A stretch of DNA of 64,000 nt. Source: Prorocentrum cordatum. Taxonomy: Eukaryota > Sar > Dinophyceae > Prorocentrales > Prorocentraceae. Made by a program: the position numbers and the translations under genes. The notes below the pieces were generated by a model that saw only the letters and a list, made by a program, of their open reading frames with translations, did no database searches and was not told where the DNA came from. The stretch spans positions 62,001 to 126,000 of the forward strand of contig CAUYUJ010019082.1 of assembly GCA_963575745.1 (NCBI GenBank). The letters run 5' to 3'. Shown here in pieces: positions 54,715 to 64,000 of the stretch (positions are counted from its first letter, which is position 1; each line of letters starts with the position of its first letter).

Positions 54715-55255
54715 TGTACCGGAGAACGCTGGACACGCTGGACTGGACTGGGGTGGGCTGGACTGGTCTGGACCAGACAGACTGGACTAGGCTGGCCTGG
54801 ATTGGACGTGTGTCGGACTGGGCGAGGAGTAGGCTTAGGAAAGGAGGTGGATGCTACGCACTCTACTCTGCTCGACTCTACACTACGCTACCCTGCTCTA
54901 CTCTCCTCCACTGGACTCAATTATACCCAGGTCTACTCCACCATCTACCCTACTCTACTCTACTGTTCCCTTTTCAATATTCAGCGCTAATCTACCCTAC
55001 TCTACCCTACCCGACCCGAAGTTACTCTAGTCAACTCTACTCTGGTCTACTCCTACTCTGGTCCACTCCGACGGCTCCATACTCAAATCTACCCTCCTCT
55101 ACTCTACTCTTCTCTACCCTGCTCGAATATGCTCTTCTCTACCCGACTCTACTCTACCATCTACTTTACTCTACTCTACTTCGCTCTGCCCTGCTCTACT
55201 CTACCCTACACTAACCTTCACCTGCTCTGCCCTGCTCTACTCATCTACCCTTCCT
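54715..55255. repeat. CTGGACTG and (CTACT)n tandem tract
   Basis: GGACTGGACT-type words at 54715-54830, then pentamer-like CTACTCTACC repeats to 55255. Confidence 0.85.
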
Positions 55256-55965
55256 ATATATGTATGAGTTTGACGACTGTTGGGGCGCATTTTCAAACAG
55301 CCACAAGAAGTCACTGGAATAGAAGAGGAAGCCATTCATCACTCGGATAACAGAGGAAGGCATGCAGACAAAGAGGAAACCCTGCATATAGCTTGACGAT
55401 TGCGAGAACAGACCCGGGGGAGGGCTCTATTCTACTCTCTTCCACTTCTGAATTTGACAATTGTTGGACGGTTGTTAGGGCGCCGAAATGACCCCGTGAA
55501 GCCGTCGGAATAACAGCGGAAGCCATGTGGATACTTTGACGATGCAAGAACAAGTTAGACGGGTGGACCTGTTGACCCGCTCTTTTATGGCTTGCGCTGG
55601 GACTCCTACAGGCAAGCCGATTTGGAGAAACGTAATGAATACAGGTCCACAGACCGTCGGGCAAAAGGACAGACATTCGGCCTCCGTCCCGCCATTGTCA
55701 CGTTTCCTCCCTCGGCTTCCGCTCCCCTCCAGTGGGAGAGGCGGGCCCCAACAGACGCGGCCCGTTGAACTATACAAGCACGCAACGCATGCATGCGCCA
55801 GTATGTGTCTCGACAGACAGAGCACTCACGTTTCCTGCAGAAGATGAGAAAACCAGGCTGCGCGCTGACACCTACGTCTTTCATGCTGCCAAATGGCATA
55901 CGCCCTCTGAAGATTGACATACTTGTGTTGCGTATGTATTCTGACGCTGCTCAAACACGGCCTTT
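55256..55965. other. No gene recognised
   Basis: A ~60-bp word (TTTGACGATTG, GAAGCCAT) recurs in variant form at 55267-55340, 55390 and 55500, but no gene is supported. Confidence 0.4.
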
Positions 55966-55969
55966 CGGA

Positions 55970-56190
55970 TACATCGTTGGCTGCCTGGTTGGCTGCCTTG
56001 TTCGCTGCCTCGTTGGCTACGTCGTTCTGTGCCGACTCCTCGGCTGCCTCGTTGGTTGCTGACTTGGTCGGTTGCCTCGCCGGTTGTCTAAAGTCGTTGC
56101 TTCGTTGGCTGCCTCTTCGGCCGTGACGTTGGCTGCCCCGTTGGGTGCCCTGTCGGCTGCCTGATTGGCTGCCTGGTTGGCTACCTAGTT
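55970..56190. repeat. TTGGCTGCCTCG 12-bp tandem, copy 1
   Basis: GGCTGCCT(C/G)GTT units, about 18 imperfect copies. Confidence 0.85.
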
Positions 56191-56488
56191 CGGTCCTACC
56201 TTGTCGACATACCCCCAACCTTCGGCCGTCGATCTACCCCAAGATGGTTCCAAGACAGGCCCTCGGACCGAACGACTGAACGGCCCGCTGGGCATTAAAC
56301 ACTGCATCGTAGATTACTGTTCGAATCGTGCGCACCCCTGCGAAATCGACAAACCCTGAACGATGGAACAGCACTCCGGAGTGTTGAGCATTGCAGCAAA
56401 AACTTTCTCTAGAACCTCACATGCCCCTGGGAACAAAAACGATCCCCGATAAACTGAACAGCACCCCCACGGCGCCCCGAGAAGGAAC

Positions 56489-56651
<163 letters not shown>

Positions 56652-57114
56652 CCAACCGCGCCATGATGCGACTTGCCCGCTAGGTGGGCGAAACGCGCCA
56701 AAAACGCAGACGCGCGAGCTCCGCCTCATGCCCGGGAGTCCCATGGGAGAACCCCTATGGGAGAACTTTAATGGAGGAGCTCGATTGGGGAGCCTTAGAA
56801 GGGGAGCCCTATGGGCGAGCCCCCTGAGGGAGCCCCATGGGGGTGCTCTATGGGCTTCTGGTGCCACTCCGTACCACCACGGGCTAAAGGCAAACTAAAG
56901 GCAACCGAAAAGCACATCCATAGGCAATTGTGCTGTCACAATAGGCGAACCATTTTTCCGCACTGATAAGGAAAAGTCAGTATCAAATCTGTAAGCGCGA
57001 GGAAAGGTTTGCCGATTGCAAAAACACAATTGCCTATGGATTTGCCTTTAGTTTGCCTTTGGCACGGCTCCACCCCGAAGCCCAAGGGAGGGCTCCCGCT
57101 GGGTTCGCGGCGCT
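56652..57114. other. No gene recognised; CCTATGGGGGAGC-type words and a split inverted repeat
   Basis: 56715-56850 repeats GAGCCCTATGGG-like words. AAAGGCAAACTAAAGGCAA at 56886 faces TTGCCTTTAGTTTGCCTTT at 57043, and CCATAGGCAATTGTG at 56920 faces CACAATTGCCTATGG at 57026, forming an inverted repeat about 170 bp long. Confidence 0.6.
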
Positions 57115-57345
57115 CCTGGTTGGCTCGTTGGCTGCCTAGTTGGCTGCCTCGTTGGCTGCGTGCTGGCTGCCTAGTTCGTGGCCTCGTTGGCTGCATCGTT
57201 GGCTGCCCGTTCGGTTGCCTGGTTGGCTGCCTGGTTGGTTTCCTTGGTGGCTGCCTGGTTGGCTGCTCGCCTCGCTGAGTGCCTGGTTGGCAGCCTGGTC
57301 GGCTGCCTCGCTGCTGGCTTCGTTGGCCGCCTACTTGGCTGGTTG
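57115..57345. repeat. TTGGCTGCCTCG 12-bp tandem, copy 2
   Basis: Same unit as 55970-56190, about 19 copies. Confidence 0.85.
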
Positions 57346-58392
57346 TCAGACACCGGCATCACTGGCGTTGCTGGAATGGTTGCGGGGAGTCCGACAGCGT
57401 CACCGAGGGCAGCCGTCGAGCAAAGACGGTCGGTGCCCGCTAGGCGAGAAGGCGCCTGTCTGTCTGACACTGCATCCGTCGGGGCGATGGGCAGCAACCA
57501 TCAGGGGCGCGAGGATAAAAGCCGTCGTCTTGAATGATGTTCAAAGCCATTATGTTGAACCCGCTGTTGGCATGAAACACGCCCATCTAGAAACGACGCT
57601 GCGAAGTGCCCGCCCCCGGGCCCCCCATTTCAATGTTGCGTTCGCGGCCACTGCCTGGGTGCAAGCATCGGCATAAAAAAACGCCCAGATCTTCACCGCC
57701 AAGGCAGACCCGTTTTCAACATTAGAGTTGGGGGCACGGGGGTCCTTGGTACATCAGCGTTGACCTTTACGCCTGGTGGGCGTTTTTCACGCCAATGGCG
57801 GTACTGTCTAGCGCGGCACATGCGCCGTATTGCTGGTGCGCCTTTGGGCGCCCAGTTTTGACTGATTGACTCTGCCTATGCTGCTGCTGCACTCTGCAAT
57901 GTCTCATGGATCACGCATCCTCGCGTGCGCATCCTTCCTCAGTATCCCCCGCAACACAAGTAGGGTTCTTGCTTTCTCTGGACACCCCCGCGCAGGAACC
58001 TCACTCTCGATACAGGAAGAGGGGAAGGAGGCATCAGGAGGATGCAGGAAGAGGGGGAGGCACGAGGAGGAGGAGGAGGAGGAGGCATGAGGCAGGCTGA
58101 ATAGGCAGGGGGCATGAGCAGGAGGCATGGGGAGGAGGCAGGAGACAAGAGTAGGCAGAGGAGGAGGAGGCAGGAGGATGAGGCACGAGGGGGGTGAGGG
58201 GCTGGGGGCCGTTTGAAGGCCGGGGCTGGTTGAGAGCTTCTGTAGGGGAAGAATACTCATAAAAACAATAACTTTCATACTCATACGTGAGAAAGGAGGG
58301 AGCGAGAAAACACAAAGAAAGAGAGAGAGAGAGAGAGCAATAGTGTGTGAAACAGGGAAAGAGAGAGAGAGCGAGGGAGATCGCGAGAGATA
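57346..58392. other. No gene recognised; GGAGGC-rich tract
   Basis: 58020-58200 is rich in GGAGGAGGAGGC and 58318-58390 in GAGA. No coding support. Confidence 0.5.
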
Positions 58393-58476
58393 ATGATGGT
58401 GATGATGATGACGACGACGACGACGACGATGATGATAATAATAATGATGATGCTGATTATGATTATGATTATGATT

Positions 58477-58556
<80 letters not shown>

Positions 58557-58569
58557 AATGATGATGAAA

Positions 58570-58624
<55 letters not shown>
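58393..58624. repeat. (GAT)n microsatellite
   Basis: GATGAT with GAC and GATTAT variants. Confidence 0.97.
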
Positions 58625-59009
58625 GTCCGTACACTGATCCATAGAACACTAATTTCTGTCATTCATTTTTGTGTGTGGATTAAGGGTTGCGACTATTGTA
58701 TTTCGAACTGATTGTCTGTTTGCTCCCGTTTGGGTGCACTATCTTGTTCCCCACATGCTTGGTAGGGTTCTGGTTTTCTTCTCTGCCGCGCCGCGCCCGC
58801 GACACACCTCCTCCTCCTCCTCCCCCTCCTCTCTTCCCACCCGCGCCGCACCCGCGTCTTACCCACACCCGCCCTCCTCCCCTTCTCCACCTCCTCCTCC
58901 TCCTCACGCACACAACGCAGCACAACACAACACAGCACTGCTCAGCACAGTTCAGCTCAGCTCAGCTCAGCACAGCACATCACAGCACACCGCAGCACAG
59001 ACAACACAA
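58625..59009. other. No gene recognised
   Basis: C- and T-rich, with CAGCACAGCTCAG-like words near 58920-58990. Confidence 0.4.
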
Positions 59010-59883
59010 GTAGATCGTGGCAGGAATGGCACTTTCTCGACCGAACAGGGGGTGCGCAGAGGGTGGTCCCTCAGCGCGGCCTCTATCCGTGACACGCTCG
59101 CAGATCGTGGCAGGAATGGCACTTTCTCGACGCCACAGGGGGTGCGCAGAGGGTGGTTCCCTCCAAGGTGCGTATACGCGCCAATGTCTCAAGGCTTAGC
59201 AGGCGTGGCACTTTCTCGACGCCACAGGGGGTGCGCAGGGGGTGGTCCCTCAGCGCGGTGTCTATACGCGCCAATGTCGCAGGGCCTAGCAGGCGTGGCA
59301 CTTTCTCGACACCACAAGGGGTGCGCAGGGGGTGGTCCCTCATCGCGGTCTCTATACGCGCCAATGTCGCAGGGCCTAGCAGGCGTGGCACTTTATCAAC
59401 ACCAGAAGGGGGTGCGCAGGGGGTGGTCCCTCAGCACGGTCTCTATACGCGCCAATGTCGCAGGGCCTAGCAGGCGTGGCACTTTCTCGACGCCGGAAGG
59501 GGTGCGCAGGGGGTGGTCCCTCAGCGCGGTGTCTATACGCGCCAATGTCGCAGGGCCTAGCAGGCGTGGCACTCTCTCGACACCACAAGGGGTGCGCAAG
59601 GGGTGGTCCCTCAGCGCGGTGTCTATACGCGCCAATGTCGCAGGGCCTAGCAGGCGTGGCACTTTCTCGACACCAGAGGTGGTGCGCAGGGGGTGGTCCC
59701 TCAGCGCGGTCCCTATACGAGCCAATGTCGCAGGGCCTAGCAGGCGTGGCATTTTCTCGACACCAGTACCTCAGCGCGGTCTCTATACGCGCCAATGTTG
59801 CAATGCCTAGCAGGCGTGGCACTTTCTCGACACCAGAGGAAGTGGCAGGGGGTGGTCCCTCAACGTGGTCTCTATACGCGCTT
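59010..59883 (+). repeat. 90-bp tandem array
   Basis: About ten units of exactly or nearly 90 bp with CGCGCCAATGTCGCAGGGCC, TAGCAGGCGTGGCACTTTCT, GGGGTGCGCAGGGGGTGGTC and CCTCAGCGCGGTGTCTATA. The first two units are more diverged. Because 90 is a multiple of 3, an open frame runs through it, but the repeat is the simpler explanation. It is interrupted by family-A element A10. Confidence 0.95.
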
Positions 59884-60886
59884 GTTCCCGGAAAGGGCTG
59901 GGGCCCAGGGTTCTCTTTTAGTTTGTAAACAAGTCCCCCGGTGCCTGCTTGAAGGAGGCCGGCGAATTTTTTCCCTGATAAATAACGAGCCGGCGAATTG
60001 CCGGCGAATTTTTTCCCTGATAAATAACGAGCCGGCGAATTGCCGGCGAATTTTTTCCCTGATAAATAACGAGCCGGCGAATTTAAAATTTGAGGATGTC
60101 TCGAGCGAAACGCTTGTTTTTGAGCGCCGGCGAATTAAAATTTGAGGATGTCTCGAGCGAAACGCTTGTTTTTGAGGCCGGCGAATTAAAATTTGAGGAT
60201 GTCTCGAGCGAAACGCTTTTTTGCTCCTCACGACGAGCGAAACGCACCCCACTTGACCACACGACCTTCCCAGCACGACCACACCCCAGCACGACCACAC
60301 CCCAGCACGACCCCACCCAGCACGACCCCACCCCAGCACGACCACACCCCAGCACGACCACACCCCAGCACGACCACACCCCAGCACGACCCCACCCCAG
60401 CAAGACCACACCCCAGCACGACCACACCCCAGCACGACCTCACCACAGCACGACCACACCCCAGCACGACCACGCCCCAGCACGACCACGCCCCAGCACG
60501 ACCACGCCCCAGCAGCACGACCACGCCCCAGCACGACCACCCCCCAGCACGACCACCCCCCCAGCACGACCACCCCCCAGCACGACCACCCCCCAGCACG
60601 ACCACACCCCAGCACGACCACTCCCCAGCACGACCACACCGCCTTGGTTGAGTGGTTGCCTGTCGTCGTGGAATGTTTCGTGGGGTGTCTCGTGGAATGT
60701 TTCGCGGGGTGTCTCCTGGAATGTTTCGTGAGGTGTCTCGCGGAATGTTTCGTGAGGTGTCTCGTGGGATGTTTCGTGAGGTGTCTCGTGGGATGTTTCG
60801 TGAGGTGTTGCCCCGTTGGGTATCGTGAAAACGTGCCCATGCTCCACATGTCTATATCCCTTTCCGGGTTCGTGGGTCCATCATGT
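59884..60886 (-). mobile_element. Family-A element A10, inserted in the 90-bp array
   Basis: Minus orientation. Tail from TTCCCGGAAAGGG, three GCCGGCGAATT blocks, three CTCGAG boxes, 16-bp array at 60255-60645, 24-bp array, head ending ATCATGTT. Array sequence lies on both sides. Confidence 0.9.
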
Positions 60887-60947
60887 TTTTTTAGGGCCCA
60901 ACAGTCGTGGCACCGTCTCGACATGCAACGTATCGGGGCAACGGCCA
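60887..60947 (+). repeat. 90-bp array remnant beyond element A10
   Basis: AGGGCCCAACAGTCGTGGCA and CCGTCTCGACATG match the array words AGGGCCTAGCAGGCGTGGCA and CTTTCTCGACAC. Confidence 0.75.
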
Positions 60948-61373
60948 CCAACATCATTCTCACATGCTTCACGTCAGCTATCATCACTATAGCCATAATA
61001 TAGGTATGTGGGGTTCCTCGGTAGCGTAATTAACCTGTCCTGTTTTGCTTCCTTGATTGTTATATGGCGCATGCATGCGTTAAGTATGCTCCCTTGTATT
61101 GACAATCGTAGTTGTTATCGCTCGATGGTTCATGTTACTGTTTCCAGGTGTAACCCAGCAGGCCCCAACACCGCTTGAACCACTCAGGCAGCACAGCAAA
61201 CCACACCACACCACAAATTACTCGAAGGCCCAAAATGACCTCACCGAAAACCTACACACCGCCTGCCACGTTCAAGCAAGAATGCGACACCACCGAACAA
61301 GCATCAAAGGTCACCAATACACTGAACGAACACACACAGCCACACGACTTGCTTGAAATACGTGGAGTGATCC
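60948..61373. other. No gene recognised
   Basis: No coding support. Confidence 0.4.
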
Positions 61374-61590
61374 CACCAGCCCTCTGGGCGCAGGTGGTCT
61401 TGGGCGTTTCCTTTTCCCACCTCCTTCCTTTCCCTGCTTGGGAGGTTCACCCCCCCGCCCCCCCATGCGTGTGGACGGGGGGGGGGGGCCGACCCATATC
61501 GGCGTCCAAGATGGTCCAAGATGGCTCCAAGAGGGCCTCAGAAAGCGCAAGATGGCCTCCAAGGAGGCCCAATAAGTTTGAAAGGGGGCT
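61374..61590 (+). repeat. Family-D-like patch and CCAAGATGG repeat
   Basis: ATCCCACCAGCCCTCTGGGC, then C- and G-runs and repeated TCCAAGATGG and CTCCAAGAGG words. Confidence 0.55.
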
Positions 61591-61987
61591 GGGAGGCCCA
61601 GCCAGCAGCTTCGCCTCAGGCGAAGCCAAGCTCCCTTTCTGTTGTAACGTAGTAACGATAGTCCCAGAGAGGATGTGCCATCTTAAGCAATAGGAAAATC
61701 CGTTTGGTCTCGATAGCGATTGCGCGCCTCGCGGTGAGGCGCAGTCATATTTGGGCGACCGGCCGCTTGAGCCGACGCGGCCGCGGGCGCACGCTCGCTT
61801 CCACTCCTCGCGCCCCTCAGCTCGCTGTAGTCGGGGGGGGGGGGGGGGGGCGAAGCGTGAGCCCGTCGCCCCTATGCAGCAGGCGCAGCAGCTAATATAC
61901 ACCAGGACAGAAAAAGAAGCGGGCCAGAAGGAAGCGAGCCCGCTCGCAAGTTGCCTTGCTTGTGCAGTTATGTACCTGAAGTACTCC
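61591..61987. other. Downstream flank of second copia-like element
   Basis: Contains a G homopolymer (61836-61851). No LTR could be shown. Confidence 0.35.
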
Positions 61988-64000
61988 TCAGGCGGCGTCA
62001 GATCTAGATGTCTGGCCGGCCCGATATGGAGTATGTCTCTTCAGGTAATGCTTGAAGGCCTGTATACCTCCCATGACTTGTTGAGCATTTCTCTGTCGAT
62101 GCCCCCCTTGGTGTGACCATCCGCGGTCATATCGCGGGCGTCGCACCACTGGATGCTGCGCGCGATTCCACGTTCCACCATCTGTCGTGTCCAACTGATG
62201 CGTCCTGAAAGGGTGCACTCAGTCGGCTTCCTCAAGTCTCTGCTTGGCAAGGCCTTAAAAACAGACCCAGCATCGGTGGTCAAAGTGACCGTGATGCTCA
62301 GGCCACCCAACTCAAGTATATCTTTCAACTGAGTGGGCGCGAGCGGCCCTGCGTGGAGCTCATGCAGAATCGCAATCGTGGGATGACAATCCTCCAAATT
62401 ATGGGCTGCTGCTAGTGTCTCTGCTGAATAGCTCGAGCGGACCTGCAAGCGGCGAGACTTGCAGTGCGCGTCGATCAAGTGAACGACAGGCTTACCGGAT
62501 GACGTGTTTCCACGTCGTAGCAGCTTTGCCCCGCGAATATCGGCATCCTGAGTCGCTATGCAGGTCGACCTCGCCCGTGGGAGTCATCGCCTGGTGGGCG
62601 ATCTTCTTTGGGCAGGCCTGTAGCTTCCTGGTGATCGCGTTCAGTCGTCGCACTTGGACGTTGGTCGGTTCTTGGACACGTTGTAAAGATACAACATACA
62701 CCACCAACCACACCTGGGTGATTAATGCATGCGCGAGCGTCAGCGTCGGCGCCAGTAAGTTCAGGATGTTGTATAGGACGGAGCTGTTTGCTGTATTCAT
62801 CTAGGTCCAAAGTGACATTACCGCCCTCATCCTTGGTGTATATCACAGCACAGTTGGTGCATGTGCTTTTTGAGTTTTCACTTACCAAAGGTATCTTCTA
62901 CACACTTGACACACTTGTCAATGGTGCCCTCAGTGCCGGCCATATTGATATAATCAACATATGTTGGTCGTGAGCAAGATGTCGCTCGTCTCGAACTCCT
63001 CGTCGTAGGACGCGGGTCGGAGACCAAAACCTCTGGTGGTCCTTCTGAGCTTTAGTGAGAAAGCCCGCGGTGCGTCTTTGGTGCCCGCGCCTGGTTTCAA
63101 GCACTGCAGGCAGTGCTTTGACTCATCGTAGCGTTCGAATCCTAGGAGAGTTCGGAGCACTGTGGCCGATCCAGGCGGCAGAGTAGAACACGCCACGCGT
63201 TCCTTTTTACCAGTAGCTCCAGCAAGTTCCTGATAGGTAAATCCCTTCAAGAAGGCCATGTCGATGTCGAGAGAGGCGATGACCCATTGCTTCTTGCACG
63301 CTGCCGTGCTGGCGAGTAGCCTCTGGCTTGACCGTCGCGCTGTTCCCCCAAAAAGGTTTCTACGTTGAAGGCTTCAAGGTCCATGCAACCTCGGAATGCC
63401 AGGCGTAGTCTGATGGCGCGTTCCATCTCGCCCCTCACGTTCTTCGCGAACTTCCATGTGCACGCGTATCTCGAAGTCATGAGTTTCGACGCTGTAGCTA
63501 CATCTTGCATCTTAAAACACTTGTTGTCGAACCATGTCGAGTTCGGTGTAGAGGGCTTTCGATGCTTTACCGGGGTTCGCCTGGATGTCAGCTTTCGTGA
63601 GAAGGTCGTCTTCCTTGACGACCACAGCTCGCATTGCAGCGCCGGTTACGCATGCTCGCATAGTGGTTACCCGGTCGGCATCTAGTATCATGCGTTGTTG
63701 TTCGGACAGGACTACTTTTGACATTTCTACCGTAAAGCAGAGTTCAACATATCGACCATTTACGTCTGAGTCCAGTCCGTAGCTGTCGTCTTCGACCATG
63801 GTGCACATTGGGACGTAGTACGTCTCCTCGGTGTCGGAGTCGCGAGTGCGCCCCCACTTCGGCAGGTGCCCCCGCTGTTCATGAGCTACAGTGATCAGCG
63901 CACTTTGATATGGAACCATTTGTGTAGGTTTGGTAAAGAAGTCCTCTGGCGGAGTTGTCTCCAGCAGCCCCCTTTCCTCTCGTAGTTCTGCATGCCGCAC
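61988..64000 (-). pseudogene. Second copia-like element: reverse transcriptase and RNase H (partial, broken)
   Basis: Enters from the right edge. In sense order: spacer with VVLSEQQRMILDADRVTTMR; RT start YACTWKFAKNVRGEMERAIR, LRLAFRGCMDLEAF; RT core IDMAFLKGFTYQELAG, LLGFERYDESKHCLQCLKPG and AGTKDAPRAFSLKLRR; the active-site box read as TYVDYINMAG (62945-62965), where YVDD is expected; thumb-like EYSKQLRPIQHPELTGADAD; QVRRLNAITRKLQACPKK. RNase H follows: LHSDSG (Asp), SSYSAETLAAAHN (Glu), LTTDAGSVF (Asp) and CDARDMTADGHTKGG (Asp), ending FKHYLKRHTPYRAGQ and TGA at 61988-61990. At least six frame changes, including one-base shifts near 63520, 62980, 62540 and 62080. This would be the copying machinery of a Ty1/copia element. 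The Tyr in place of the second catalytic Asp and the shifts suggest a dead copy. Confidence 0.8.
62501..63875 (-). other. GNRA-type hairpins in second copia-like element (2)
   Basis: 62501-62516 GACGTG-GAAA-CACGTC (6-bp stem, encodes Arg-Gly-Asn-Thr); 63862-63875 GCGGG-GGCA-CCTGC (one G-U, loop not GNRA, encodes Arg-Gly-His-Leu-Pro). Confidence 0.75.

Noticed and set aside
59015-59810. Repeat protein encoded by the 90-bp array
   Set aside because: The unit length is a multiple of 3, so an open frame is expected. Open frames also exist on the opposite strand and there is no start or domain support.
63125-63150. tRNA B-box-like GTTCGAATCC
   Set aside because: It lies in the RT coding sequence (GFERYDE) and no cloverleaf can be drawn around it.

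Overview
This looks like nuclear DNA of a repeat-rich protist alga, most likely a dinoflagellate. No host housekeeping gene, tRNA or rRNA was recognised. The dinoflagellate call is inference. It rests on the style of the Ty1/copia-like polyproteins (Gag, CCHC knuckle, protease-like, methyltransferase-like, RT and RNase H segments with dinoflagellate-type spacer motifs), the high GC, the dense microsatellites and the nested repeats. A 100-base assembly gap lies at 8557-8656.

Layout. 1-4246: microsatellite, unassigned DNA and a CCAAGAGG-rich repeat. 4247-8556: two family-B repeat elements, the first split by the C-terminal part of an R2-like non-LTR retrotransposon (5210-6171). 8657-26657 (minus strand): one broken copia-like polyprotein, read right to left as Gag, basic region, CCHC knuckle, Pro/acidic linker, Tpt1/KptA-like RNA 2'-phosphotransferase domain, RING-H2 finger, protease-like domain, a conserved unassigned domain, and a methyltransferase-like segment. 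It is interrupted by a 5.1-kb insertion with 40-bp inverted ends (20703-25812, full of ~90-bp satellite) and by two family-A elements (18527-20130 and 9070-10236). 27000-43880: mostly family-A and family-B elements, several head to tail. 43881-58660: microsatellites, short tandem repeats and a frameshifted coding relic (49713-52771, minus). 59010-60947: a 90-bp tandem array invaded by another family-A element. 61988-64000 (minus): RT and RNase H end of a second copia-like element with a mutated RT active site.

The most striking signal is a set of 31 tiny hairpins: 30 with a 5-bp stem and one with a 6-bp stem, each with a four-base loop. They are scattered through the coding strand of the copia polyproteins (29 in the first element, 2 in the second). 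Twenty-eight have GNRA loops when read as sense RNA. The stems use ten different sequences that stay paired, and the five non-Watson-Crick pairs are all G-U on the coding strand only. Most encode a Gly-Asn-x-Pro type motif, but six lie in other reading frames, so the RNA fold rather than the peptide seems to be what is kept.

Much of the protein evidence comes from frames that shift at short homopolymers, so some breaks may be sequencing errors rather than decay.
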